The position numbers and the translations under genes were made by a program. 64,000 nucleotides of DNA from RGDT01 sp964630925 (GTDB lineage Bacteria > Planctomycetota > Planctomycetia > Gemmatales > Gemmataceae), in the NCBI GenBank assembly GCA_964630925.1, contig CAZVZK010000033.1, forward strand, positions 1-64,000, written 5' to 3'. Below the pieces are notes generated by a model. That model was not told the DNA's origin and searched no databases. It saw only the letters and a list, made by a program, of their open reading frames with translations. Positions 34,066 through 42,036 of the stretch are shown piece after piece; the stretch's first letter is position 1; each line of letters opens with the position of its first letter.

Positions 34066-34536
34066 TCAGCCGCCACGGGCCGGCGGGAGGATGACGGCAC
34101 AAACGAGCTCGTTCGCCTCCCAGGCCCGGAGGAATTCTGCGAGGGGCACGGACCGGGGCGCAGCCGGGAAGGAGGGGTCGTTCAACCTGACGGCCTCGTC
34201 GTCGATTCCCACCAGCACGGCGGCGTGGCTGCACGCTTCGTCCCAGTAGGTGAGGAAGCCCGTCTCAAGGGCAACGATGGGCGGGAAGCCCGATTCCAGA
34301 CAGACCTCCAGGAAGGCCGGGCCGGCCTTGTAGAAGTTGACCTCGTAGCCCCATGTCGCCAACCGGGTGAGGTGGCCGATCTTGGTCCCGCCATCCTCCG
34401 TGCCGAGCAGTGCCCGCAGTTCCTCCTCTGTGCGGGCGTCGCCGAGGAAGATCAGCACCATGCGGGCGGACGCCGCGACGCAGGAGGATTTCAGCTCCTG
34501 CTCAACCAATGGTACGTCGGGCAAGCTCGCTGACAT
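34066..34536 (-). CDS. Papain-like cysteine peptidase (C39-like domain)
   Basis: The 156-residue protein is a single peptidase_C39-like domain. The catalytic Cys19 lies in ELKSSCVAASARMVL, His104 in CSHAAVLVGID, and Asn119-Asp120 in RLNDP. It has no transporter, no signal peptide and no membrane segment, so it is not a classical bacteriocin exporter. The ATG at 34536 lies inside the end of the preceding gene (35 bases of overlap), indicating tight coupling. A role as a processing or regulatory protease acting on the partner is an inference. Confidence 0.8.
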   Translation of the reverse strand: MSASLPDVPLVEQELKSSCVAASARMVLIFLGDARTEEELRALLGTEDGGTKIGHLTRLATWGYEVNFYKAGPAFLEVCLESGFPPIVALETGFLTYWDEACSHAAVLVGIDDEAVRLNDPSFPAAPRSVPLAEFLRAWEANELVCAVILPPARGG

Positions 34537-34918
34537 CGGCTTCGATCCTTGCAACCCGTTCGGGATCGTCGAGCACTTTGCAGGTCTTCGCGTCCACAAG
34601 CACCTCGCCGACGCGGCCCACATCTCCCTTGTGCGGATAGGTCAGAGAGAGCGGGAACGCCCATACGGGCCGCTCACCGTCGCGCCATTCGGCGGCCTCG
34701 ACGCCACCGACTCGGACAAGGTTGCTCACCCGCATCAGGACGAACCACACGGCCGCACGGCGTGCCTCCTGGGCCGTCGCCACCTCACCCGCCGGCGTGA
34801 CCTCGCCGATTTCCGTGGCCAGGAGTTTGGCCTTCTCCAGGAATTCGGCGCGGCGCTCCGCCGTGAGGCGCGGGGGCACCCCCGTCGTGGCGGCTTGCTC
34901 GATGCTCGGCGCGCTCAT
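34502..34918 (-). CDS. Small protein of unknown function coupled to the C39-like peptidase
   Basis: The 138-residue protein has a helical N-terminal half (LTAERRAEFLEKAKLLATEIG, then EARRAAVWFVLMRVSNLV) and a beta-rich end with WAFPLSLTYPHKGDVGRVGEVLVDAKT, which has a PepSY-like look but is not firmly assigned. It is preceded by GGAGG and by a good TTGACC-N16-GATAAT promoter. It overlaps the peptidase gene by 35 bases. Confidence 0.65.
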   Translation of the reverse strand: MSAPSIEQAATTGVPPRLTAERRAEFLEKAKLLATEIGEVTPAGEVATAQEARRAAVWFVLMRVSNLVRVGGVEAAEWRDGERPVWAFPLSLTYPHKGDVGRVGEVLVDAKTCKVLDDPERVARIEADVSELARRTIG

Positions 34919-34945
34919 GTCTGCAACCTCCGGGCCTCCATCCCA

Positions 34946-34973
34946 TTATCCCTCCCACGCTCTCCGGGTCAAC
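34946..34973 (-). promoter_or_regulatory. Predicted promoter of the small-protein/peptidase pair
   Basis: On the minus strand TTGACC (34973-34968) and GATAAT (34951-34946) are separated by 16 bases, each matching the sigma-70 consensus at five of six positions. The ATG follows 27 bases after the -10. Confidence 0.6.
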
Positions 34974-35031
34974 CAAATGCCGCGACGGCCCGTTTCGCCA
35001 CAATAGACGCATCCCCCACGGAGGCCACCCC

Positions 35032-36330
35032 ATGAGCCGCGTCGTCCGGCAGTTCGAGACCGCCTGCCAGTCCCTCGCCGGCGGCGTCAGCTCCTCCACC
35101 CGCGTCAACCGCGCCCTCGGCCACGCCATGTACTTCGACAGGGCCGACGGCTGCCGCGTCTGGGATCTCGACAGCCGCGAGTACATCGACCTGTGCTGCT
35201 CGCACGGCGCGACGCTCCTGGGCCACGGGCACCCCGCCGTCCGCCGCGCCATCGACGCCGCCCTGGACCGCGGGGCGCCCTGCTCCTACGAGAACGAGCA
35301 GCACGCCGAGCTGGCGGCGCTCCTGTGCGAGACGGTGCCCTGCCTGGAGCGCGTGCGCTTCACCGGGTCCGGCACCGAGGCGACCATGCACTGCCTGCGC
35401 CTCGCCCGCGCCTGCACCGGACGCACCAAGATCCTCAAGTTCGAGGGCAACTTCCACGGCTACCACGATCAGGTCATGTTCGCCATCGGCACCCCCGCCG
35501 AGAAGCTCGGCACGGCCCACCCCGGATCGGCCGGCCTGCCGTCCCACCTCGCCGACAACCTCGTCCTCGTGCCGTACAACCGGCCCGACCTGCTGGAGGA
35601 CGCCTTCAGGAAGCACGGGCACGAGATCGCCGCCGTCATCGGCGAGCCGATCTACTTCAACGCCGGCTGCATCCTGCCGACACGCGAATTCCTCGACGCC
35701 ATGCGTTCACTCACCGCCCGGCACGGCTCGCTCCTGATCTTCGACGAGGTGCTGAGCGCGTTCCGCATGTGCCCCGGCGGGGCGCAGGCGTATCTCGGCA
35801 TCACGCCGGACCTGTGCACGCTGGGCAAGGCCGTCGGCGGCGGGCAGGCGTTGAGTGTGTTCGGCGGGCGCAAGGACCTGATGGACCGCCTCATGCCCGT
35901 CGGCGACTGCCAGCACTCCGGCACCTACAACGGCCACCCCGTCGCCGTCGCCGCGGCCCTGGCCGCCGTGCGGGCATACCGCGCACCAGGCTTCTACGAA
36001 CACATCAACGCCGTGGGGTCACGGCTATTCGCGGGGCTGAACGGGCTGTTCGCGAAGCACGGCGTCGATGCGCAAGTACGAGGGCTGGGGGCGCGGTTCG
36101 GCGTGTACTTCGGCGTGCCGGGCGAGCCGCGCGATTACGCCGACGCCGTGAAACACCACCGGCCGATGATGCTGCGCTTCATCAAGTCGGCCATCGGGCA
36201 CGGCGTGTACTTCCACGACTACGGCGGCGGCGCGTGCCACCACGGCTTCTGCCACGCCATGACGCTTGCTGACGCCGACGAGGCGCTGGCGCGGCTGGAC
36301 GCGGCCATCGGCGCGATTGGGGGCGTGTGA
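35032..36330 (+). CDS. Class III aminotransferase, glutamate-1-semialdehyde aminomutase-like
   Basis: The 432-residue PLP enzyme has FTGSGTEATMHCLRLAR near residue 105, the PLP aspartate region LLIFDEVLSAFR and Lys266 in TLGKAVGGG. The closest recognised relatives are glutamate-1-semialdehyde 2,1-aminomutases, but the segment normally reading FDEVMTGFR differs and the gene is not next to other haem genes. It could therefore be a paralogue acting on another semialdehyde or amine. The stop overlaps the start of the Rpn-type gene (TGATG). Confidence 0.85.
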   Translation: MSRVVRQFETACQSLAGGVSSSTRVNRALGHAMYFDRADGCRVWDLDSREYIDLCCSHGATLLGHGHPAVRRAIDAALDRGAPCSYENEQHAELAALLCETVPCLERVRFTGSGTEATMHCLRLARACTGRTKILKFEGNFHGYHDQVMFAIGTPAEKLGTAHPGSAGLPSHLADNLVLVPYNRPDLLEDAFRKHGHEIAAVIGEPIYFNAGCILPTREFLDAMRSLTARHGSLLIFDEVLSAFRMCPGGAQAYLGITPDLCTLGKAVGGGQALSVFGGRKDLMDRLMPVGDCQHSGTYNGHPVAVAAALAAVRAYRAPGFYEHINAVGSRLFAGLNGLFAKHGVDAQVRGLGARFGVYFGVPGEPRDYADAVKHHRPMMLRFIKSAIGHGVYFHDYGGGACHHGFCHAMTLADADEALARLDAAIGAIGGV

Positions 36331-37331
36331 TGCGTCCGCCGCGCCAGCTCGGTGACCGGGTGATGCGCGACACGCTGCGCGACCCGGCCAACCTGCGCGA
36401 CTTCCTGCGGGCGTGCGTGCCCGACCTCGCCGACCAGTTCGACTTCGCGGCGATCGAGGACGTGTCGCGCGACTTCTTCACGGACGACTGGCGCGGGCGC
36501 GAGGCCGACGTGCTGTGCGTCATCCCGCTGCGTCAGGAAACGGGCACGACGCCGGTGCTCGTGTGCGTGATGATCGAACACCAGACGCAGGACGACCCCG
36601 TCTCCGCCTTCCGCACGCTCTTCAACCTGGCGGGCTTCTGGGACCGCCACTGGCGCGCCTGGGAGGGGCGGGACACGCCGCGCGGGCCGCTGACGCTGCT
36701 GCCGGTGCTGCCCATCATCCTGTACACGGGCCAGGGGCCGTGGGGCGCCACCCGCACCGTGCGCGACCTGGTGACCGGCCCGGAGACGCTCCGCCTTCTC
36801 GCGCCGGACTGGGGCCCGATATACTGGGAGCTGGCGGGGCACACCGCCGACTCGCTCCTCGCGGGCGGCCTGTGGATGCAGTTCCTGGCGGTGATGCGCG
36901 TCACCGCCGGGGAGCGTGACGAGCTGGAGCGGGTGCTGCGGGCCGTCGTGAGCCGTCTGGACGCGGCGCGGGCGCCGGACCACGTCCGCTCGTTGGAGGT
37001 GCTGCGTGCCGCCCTGCTGTACGTCATGCAACGCAGGGGCGACATCCCACGCGACGAGATTCGCGTCCTCGTCGAGCAGAACAGCCACACCAGGCGTCAG
37101 GAGGCAGGAGACATGGCCAGGAGCATGTTGGACATTACCGAGCAGGAGGGGATGGTGCGGATGATTCGCAGGCTGATGGAGCGGAAATTCGGCCCCGTCC
37201 CCCAGGCCGTAACGCAGAGGATCGAGGCGATCCAGGACACCGACCTGCTCCTCGCGCTCGGCGACCGCCTGATCGAGGCCAAGTCGATCAACGACCTCTT
37301 CTCCGAGGGCGACGCCCCGCCCCCACCGTGA
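36330..37331 (+). CDS. Rpn-family recombination-promoting nuclease (PD-(D/E)XK)
   Basis: The 333-residue protein resembles Rpn/transposase_31-type DNA endonucleases. The nuclease core shows Asp60 in READVLCVIPL and E83-H-Q85 in VMIEHQTQDD, followed by RTLFNLAGFWDRHW and a helical middle. The C-terminal 72 residues, from Met262, form a DUF4351-like helical domain (EQEGMVRMIRRLMERKFG). That methionine has its own AGGAGG eight bases upstream, and the whole segment recurs as a separate gene just downstream. The start overlaps the stop of the aminotransferase gene. Activity on DNA is inferred from the family. Confidence 0.85.
   Translation: MRPPRQLGDRVMRDTLRDPANLRDFLRACVPDLADQFDFAAIEDVSRDFFTDDWRGREADVLCVIPLRQETGTTPVLVCVMIEHQTQDDPVSAFRTLFNLAGFWDRHWRAWEGRDTPRGPLTLLPVLPIILYTGQGPWGATRTVRDLVTGPETLRLLAPDWGPIYWELAGHTADSLLAGGLWMQFLAVMRVTAGERDELERVLRAVVSRLDAARAPDHVRSLEVLRAALLYVMQRRGDIPRDEIRVLVEQNSHTRRQEAGDMARSMLDITEQEGMVRMIRRLMERKFGPVPQAVTQRIEAIQDTDLLLALGDRLIEAKSINDLFSEGDAPPPP
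37099..37115 (+). promoter_or_regulatory. Possible internal ribosome binding site and start inside the Rpn gene
   Basis: A perfect AGGAGG (37099-37104) precedes an in-frame ATG (37113) by eight bases. Initiation here would make a 72-residue protein equal to the C-terminal domain (37113-37331). The same AGGAGG-N8-ATG arrangement is kept in the downstream duplicated copy (37342-37358). Confidence 0.55.
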
Positions 37332-37355
37332 ACCCGTCGTCAGGAGGCAGGCAAC

Positions 37356-37574
37356 ATGGCCAGGAGCATGCTGGACATCAACGAGCAGGAGGGGATCGTG
37401 CGGGTGATCCGCCGCGCCCTGGAGCGGAAGTTCGGGCAGGCCCCGCCCGAGGTGATGGCGCGGGTGGAAGCGATCCATGACACCGACCGCCTCGTCGAGA
37501 TGGCGGCGCGGGCAGGCGGCATCGGCTCCATTGAGGAGCTGTTCGCCGAGGACGCCCCGCCGGCAGGGACGTGA
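37356..37574 (+). CDS. Small protein: free-standing copy of the Rpn C-terminal domain
   Basis: The 72-residue protein begins MARSMLDINEQEGIVRVIRR and continues ERKFGQAPPEVMARVEAIHDTDRL, matching residues 262-333 of the preceding Rpn-like nuclease. It has AGGAGG eight bases before the ATG. It contains no nuclease residues. By analogy with enterobacterial Rpn proteins, where an in-frame small product of the C-terminal domain has been reported to block the full-length nuclease, I infer an antitoxin or regulator. It could instead be a decaying duplicate. Confidence 0.75.
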   Translation: MARSMLDINEQEGIVRVIRRALERKFGQAPPEVMARVEAIHDTDRLVEMAARAGGIGSIEELFAEDAPPAGT

Positions 37575-37587
37575 TGCACGCCGACCC

Positions 37588-38001
37588 TCACGCCGCCCCG
37601 GACATGCCCTGTCCGCCGAGCGGCTGGTCGAGCAGATACTCCAGCGGCGTCCCCAGCGCCGCCAGCAGCGGCGCCAGCGCCGACGCCTCCACCTCGCGGC
37701 GGCGCAGCGAGTACCACTGCCGGTACGTCGCCCCCCACAGGAGCGTGACGGCGTAGGAGTCCTCCGCCTGCCGCCGCACCAGCAGCCCGAACCGCGCCGG
37801 CAGCGGCGATTGCAGGCGCTCGCCGCGTGGCAGCTCCCACTCGCGCTCCCCGCCGGGGCCGCCCTCCCACTCCAGCTCCATCGCCGCCAGCGGCGGCACG
37901 AACCCGATGTCGAAGTAGCAGCCGGCGACGGCGGGCCTGGGCAGCATGGCGGGGGTCTCGGGGAGGAGTGGGCCATTCACCTCCATCGACGCCAGCGCCA
38001 T
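37588..38001 (-). CDS. Protein of unknown function
   Basis: The 137-residue product looks coding: GCYFDIGFVPPLAAMELEWEGG near residue 27, RFGLLVRRQAEDSYAVTLLWG, and an end with EVEASALAPLLAALGTPLEYLL. No family is recognised with certainty, and there is no signal or membrane segment. The start could be 38001 or 37986. It is convergent with the Rpn-tail gene, separated by only 13 bases. Confidence 0.6.
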   Translation of the reverse strand: MALASMEVNGPLLPETPAMLPRPAVAGCYFDIGFVPPLAAMELEWEGGPGGEREWELPRGERLQSPLPARFGLLVRRQAEDSYAVTLLWGATYRQWYSLRRREVEASALAPLLAALGTPLEYLLDQPLGGQGMSGAA

Positions 38002-38089
38002 GAAGACTTCACGCCTTGCCCCACGTTGCCCCTCCGGCGACGTCCGCCTACGCTGCCCTTGACGGAAGTGCGGGCCACGGGGGAGCATC

Positions 38090-39193
38090 ATGCCAGGGAA
38101 GTACAAGGTCGCCGTCATCGGACGCACCGGCAAGGGCGGCTACGGCCACGGCCTCGGCGTCGTCTGGAAGGAGATCGAAGGCGTCGAAGTGGTGGCAGTC
38201 GCCGACCCCGACGCCAAGGGCCGGGCCGACGAGGCCAAGAAGATCGGGGCGAAGAACACCTACGAAGATTACCGCACGATGCTTGAGAAGGAGAAGCCAC
38301 GCATCGTCAGCGTGGCCGACCGCTTCCTCGACATGCACCGGGACATGGTGGTCGCCTGCGCCAGGGCCGGGGCCAGCGTCTTCCTCGAGAAGCCCATGGC
38401 GCGTACCCTCGCTGAAGCCGACGAGATGATCAAGGCGTGCGAGACGCACCACGTCAAGCTGGCCATCGCGCACCAGACGCGGCACAGCCCGCGCATCGCC
38501 CGCGTCAAGGAGATGATCGCGGCGGGCACCCTCGGCGACGTGCTGGAGGCGCGGGGACGGGGCAAGGAGGATCACCGCGGCGGCGGCGACGACCTCATGG
38601 TCCTCGGCACGCACATCATGGACCTCATGCGCCACCTGGTGGGCGACCCCGAATGGTGCTTCGCCAAGGTGCGGCAGGGCGGCAAGCCGGCGACGAAGGC
38701 CGACGTCCGCGCCGGCGGCGAGGGCATGGGCCCCGTGGCCGGCGACCACATCACGGCGAGCTACGGCCTCCCCAAAGGCGTCCTCGGGACGTTCGGCACG
38801 CACAAGGCGAAGAGCCCGCGTGAGGATAGCAAGCGGTTCGCGCTGGCGGTGTACGGGACGAAGGGCTTCGTGACGATGCAGACGGGGAGTCTGCCGGCGG
38901 TGTGGTTCTGTGCCGACCCGACGTGGACGGGGCGCGGCGGCAAGTGGCAGGAGGTGACGAGCGCCGGCGTCGGCAAGCCCGAGACGCTGAAGGCTCCGGG
39001 CCTGGCACCGGGCAACGTGTGGATCGTCAAGGACCTCATCGAGGCCATCGAGAAGGACCGCCAGCCGTTAGGCAGCATGTACGACGGGCGGGCGGCGCTG
39101 GAGATGATCCTGGCGGTGTACGCCTCACACCGGGCGGGGGCGCCGGTGCCCCTGCCGCTCAAGGAGCGAAAGCACCCGCTGGAGGGGTGGTGA
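38090..39193 (+). CDS. Gfo/Idh/MocA-family NAD(P)-dependent oxidoreductase
   Basis: The 367-residue enzyme has an N-terminal Rossmann fold (KVAVIGRTGKGGYGHG), the family EKP motif as VFLEKPMARTLAEADEM (about residue 103), and the C-terminal GFO_IDH_MocA domain with HIMDLMRHLVGDPEW. Family members oxidise sugars or cyclitols, or reduce related ketones. The second glycine-rich position is changed (GRTGKGG), so the cofactor fit is uncertain. There is no signal peptide. GGGGAG precedes the ATG. It is followed at once by a small unknown gene. Confidence 0.88.
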   Translation: MPGKYKVAVIGRTGKGGYGHGLGVVWKEIEGVEVVAVADPDAKGRADEAKKIGAKNTYEDYRTMLEKEKPRIVSVADRFLDMHRDMVVACARAGASVFLEKPMARTLAEADEMIKACETHHVKLAIAHQTRHSPRIARVKEMIAAGTLGDVLEARGRGKEDHRGGGDDLMVLGTHIMDLMRHLVGDPEWCFAKVRQGGKPATKADVRAGGEGMGPVAGDHITASYGLPKGVLGTFGTHKAKSPREDSKRFALAVYGTKGFVTMQTGSLPAVWFCADPTWTGRGGKWQEVTSAGVGKPETLKAPGLAPGNVWIVKDLIEAIEKDRQPLGSMYDGRAALEMILAVYASHRAGAPVPLPLKERKHPLEGW

Positions 39194-39194
39194 G

Positions 39195-39689
39195 ATGGGA
39201 TGGAATTCGTCGGTGCTGTTGGCGGAAGGGCTGACGTCCGCGGACATGCGGCGTGTCATCCCGGACGTGTTCCGTCTGACCAAACGCACCGTGACCTGGG
39301 ATGAGGCCAGCTCGTCCTCGCTCGGGCAGGACGTCGCCCTAGGCGAACTGCCCGGCTGGGGCGTGCTGTGGACGCCGAACGTCCGGGTCATCACCTTCCC
39401 CGATGTGTTACAGGCCGCGTCCGCGAAGGGCCGGGCGCTCGCCCTCATCCTCGCGGGGGTGAGCGACATTTACGGCTTCAGCCTTCACGTCGCGGGGACG
39501 GAGAGACGACGGCTGATGCGCTCGCAGGGTGCGGCCGTCGAACAATCCGGCAAACCACTTCCGGAAGAGGCGGGCCTGGACTGGCAGGACGCGGAGGACG
39601 CGCTCTTCGGCCTCGCGAAACAGCTCACCGGGCTGGACATCTCTTACGTCGAGGGCGTGCGCCTCACCATCGCCACGCTCGACCTCTAG
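39195..39689 (+). CDS. Protein of unknown function
   Basis: The 164-residue protein starts one base after the stop of the oxidoreductase gene, so the two are probably co-translated. Its sequence (MGWNSSVLLAEGLTSADMRR, LPGWGVLWTPNVRVITFPD, GFSLHVAGTERRRLM) has mixed alpha/beta character with no membrane segment. I do not recognise a family or catalytic motif. Confidence 0.65.
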   Translation: MGWNSSVLLAEGLTSADMRRVIPDVFRLTKRTVTWDEASSSSLGQDVALGELPGWGVLWTPNVRVITFPDVLQAASAKGRALALILAGVSDIYGFSLHVAGTERRRLMRSQGAAVEQSGKPLPEEAGLDWQDAEDALFGLAKQLTGLDISYVEGVRLTIATLDL

Positions 39690-39717
39690 CGGTCGGCCAC
39701 ATCGAGAGGGCAAAGCG

Positions 39718-40032
39718 ATGAAGCAGCTCACCGTCGTCGTCAAGCCGTTCCGCGCCGAGGCCGTTCTCCGCGTCGCCGCCGAGGTCGGCGCCGACTCCGT
39801 CGTGGTGCGCGAGGCCAAGGGCTACAGCCGGCAGAAGGGCTACCTCGGACGCTACCTCGGCAGCGAGTACAGCATGGCGTTCCTCCCCAAGGTCGAGATC
39901 ACCCTCTGCGTCGCCGATGACCGTCTCGACGAGGCCGTCGAGCGGGTCGCCCGCGCCGCCCGCACGGGCCGCATGGGCGACGGCAAGATCTTCGTCCTGC
40001 CCCTCGCCGGCCCGGAGGCCATCGAGTTCTGA
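39718..40032 (+). CDS. P-II family nitrogen-regulatory protein
   Basis: The 104-residue trimeric signal protein senses ATP/ADP and 2-oxoglutarate. The T-loop runs from SRQKGYLGRYLGSEY with the uridylylation-type Tyr51, then FLPKVEITLCV, and the B-loop is TGRMGDGKIFVLPL. The C-terminal loop is short (AGPEAIEF) compared with GlnB, so the last nucleotide-binding contacts may differ. No amtB, glnA or glnD gene is nearby, so its target is unknown. It could be a P-II paralogue not tied to ammonium transport. Confidence 0.88.
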   Translation: MKQLTVVVKPFRAEAVLRVAAEVGADSVVVREAKGYSRQKGYLGRYLGSEYSMAFLPKVEITLCVADDRLDEAVERVARAARTGRMGDGKIFVLPLAGPEAIEF

Positions 40033-40035
40033 CGC

Positions 40036-40302
40036 TCAGGGGCCGTTCGTCCGTCCGTTCCCGCCGGGAATGGCACTGGACAGCGTCGTGATGCTCGACA
40101 CCGCCTCGAAACGGCTCGCCATGCGCAACCGGCCCGTGAAGACGTAGAAGCCCGAGGACGCCCCTGGCGTCGGATCGAACGCGACATTCTCGGGATGTTC
40201 GATCACCGCAGTCTCGCCGCCGATGAATGCGATGATGTATGACTCAAATGGCACCTGTCGGGCCAGACGGCGCAGCTCGGTCCGGATGTCCTCGACGCTC
40301 AT
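40036..40302 (-). CDS. Small conserved-type protein (paralogue of the one at 30341-30580)
   Basis: The 88-residue protein begins MSVEDIRTELRRLARQ and continues PFESYIIAFIGGETAVIEHPENVAFDPTP-like, the same plan as the small protein next to mobA. GGAGG lies seven bases before the ATG. It is convergent with the P-II gene, the stops being three bases apart. Function is unknown. Confidence 0.6.
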   Translation of the reverse strand: MSVEDIRTELRRLARQVPFESYIIAFIGGETAVIEHPENVAFDPTPGASSGFYVFTGRLRMASRFEAVSSITTLSSAIPGGNGRTNGP

Positions 40303-40364
40303 CGGCGGGCCTCCAAAGAGCAATCGGAGGAATTCTACACGGCCCGCCGCCGACACGCCAGCCC

Positions 40365-42011
40365 TCACGCCGCCCGCAGGCCGTCCGGCGAGGACGGCGA
40401 CGGCAGCGACAGCACGAACCGCGTCGGCTGGCCAGAACGCGCCGGCTCCAGACGCACGTCGCCGCCCTGCTGCCGCGCCAATCGCCACGCCACCGGCAGG
40501 CCAAGCCCCTTGCCGCGCCCCGCGCTCCGGCCTGAATAGAACGGGTCGAACAGGTGCGGACGCTGCTCCGCCGCCGGCCCAGGCCCCGAGTCCTCCACCA
40601 GCGCCTCGACGCCCTCCGGCGTGGCCGCCGCCGTCAGCCTCACCCAGCCGCCCGCCGGCGCCGCCTCCGCCGCGTTCCGTGCGATGCACGCCAACGCCTG
40701 CCTCGTCTGCTCGACATCGGCCCACGCCGCCAATCGGTCCGGCCCGCGCACCTCGATCCGCACCGCCTTCGGCCCGGCCACGTCCTCCAGCGACGCCGCC
40801 ACCTCGCCGAGCAGCGTGGGCAGGTCGAACCGGTCCGGCCGCGCGGGCGCGGGCCGGGCGAACAGCATCAGGTCGCGCAGGATCGTGTGGACGCGCTTCG
40901 TCTGGGCGATGATGGTGTTCAGCGCCTTGCGGGCCGCGCCCTCCTCGTCGTCGGACAGCCACTCCTCGCCGTGCGACAGGACGTACTGCGCCTGCCCGGA
41001 GATGACCGTCAGCGGGTTGTTGATCTCGTGCCCGGCCCCGGCGGCGAACTCCGCCAGCGCCGCCAGTTTGGCCTGCCGAAGCCGCTCCGCCTCGCCGCGC
41101 ATCTGGTCGCGCAGGGCCACGTTCAGGCTGTCCGCCTCGCGCTCCAGCGCCAGCCGCGGCGGCCCGCCGCGGAGCGTGCGGTTCTCCGCCGCCAGCGCCA
41201 GCACCTCGCGCAGCAGGGGCGCCCCGTAGGGCGTCTGCCACCCCGGCAGGTCGAGCGGCTCCCCCGCCAGCAATTCAGCCGCGTCCAGGGCGCCGAGGTC
41301 CAACCCCAGCCAGGCGGCATCAGCCTCCACGGTCTCGCCGCGTGCCAGCAGATTCGGGTCCGCCCCGGCCTGGCCGGCGAGGTGGATCGCGACGCGGACG
41401 ATGGCCAGGAGCGAGGCGTCACCGCCCAATCGGGCCGCCCCCGGCGCGGGCAATTCCAGACGCCCGAGCGTGTCGGACAGCCAGCCGGGGAGCGCCCACT
41501 GTCGGGCGACCCGCCGGGCGATCCCAGCGGCACTCGCCCCCCAGTGCCGTTCCTGCGTGCGGACGGGGTCGCGACCCAGGGCCGGGTCGGTCCAGGCGTC
41601 GAGGGCGAGGTCCGGCGCGACGGCCCCCACGGCCAGCCACCCCAGGGGCGCGAGGAGCCCGGCGCACCAGGCACGGATCGGCTCGGCGCGTCCGGTCCGC
41701 CGCGCCAGCACCGCCGCCAGCCGGGCCGTGGCCCAGGCCGGCTCATGCAACGGGCGCAAAGCGTCGTCCCAGCCGGCCCACCCGCCGGGCGGCTCGGAAA
41801 GGCGTGCCAGCGCGAATTCCAGCGGCGCGGGGTCGGTGAGGGGCGGGAGCGGGAAGGGGTCGCCGCCGTGGCGTGCCAGCAGCAGGACGGCGGCGGGGTC
41901 ATGGCGGACGGCGGCCCACGCCCCGGACGGCCCGGCCAGGCCGGCGAGGGACGGCGCGGACGGGGCCAGCCATTGCAGGCCGGCCACGGCATCCAGCAGC
42001 GGGCCTTTCAT
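40365..42011 (-). CDS. Sensor histidine kinase with HDOD-like N-terminal region
   Basis: The 548-residue soluble kinase has an N-terminal region of about 270 residues whose helical pattern resembles HDOD output domains. A short linker helix follows, then the dimerisation helix with the phospho-accepting His328 in GAGHEINNPLTV. The N box is CIARNAAEA, G1 is EDSGPGP and G2 is GRGKGLGLP, so the ATPase looks intact. No membrane segment is present, so the signal is cytosolic. A response-regulator gene lies just upstream on the same strand, across a repeat element, and is the likely partner. Confidence 0.88.
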   Translation of the reverse strand: MKGPLLDAVAGLQWLAPSAPSLAGLAGPSGAWAAVRHDPAAVLLLARHGGDPFPLPPLTDPAPLEFALARLSEPPGGWAGWDDALRPLHEPAWATARLAAVLARRTGRAEPIRAWCAGLLAPLGWLAVGAVAPDLALDAWTDPALGRDPVRTQERHWGASAAGIARRVARQWALPGWLSDTLGRLELPAPGAARLGGDASLLAIVRVAIHLAGQAGADPNLLARGETVEADAAWLGLDLGALDAAELLAGEPLDLPGWQTPYGAPLLREVLALAAENRTLRGGPPRLALEREADSLNVALRDQMRGEAERLRQAKLAALAEFAAGAGHEINNPLTVISGQAQYVLSHGEEWLSDDEEGAARKALNTIIAQTKRVHTILRDLMLFARPAPARPDRFDLPTLLGEVAASLEDVAGPKAVRIEVRGPDRLAAWADVEQTRQALACIARNAAEAAPAGGWVRLTAAATPEGVEALVEDSGPGPAAEQRPHLFDPFYSGRSAGRGKGLGLPVAWRLARQQGGDVRLEPARSGQPTRFVLSLPSPSSPDGLRAA

Positions 42012-42036
42012 TCGCGTGGCCTCGGCGGAAAGGAGG

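Larger units (their letters stand above)
37095..37574 (+). repeat. Tandem duplication of the 3' end of the Rpn gene
   Basis: Copy 1 (37095-37331) and copy 2 (37338-37574) are each 237 bases and offset by 243. The ribosome binding site, start codon, reading frame, length and stop are conserved, and the proteins are about half identical by eye, strongest in the first 30 residues. The DNA divergence indicates an old duplication kept under coding constraint. Confidence 0.85.

Noticed and set aside
40036..41241. Reading the histidine kinase and the small downstream protein as one long gene
   Set aside because: They are in different frames; the small protein has its own GGAGG and ATG at 40302.
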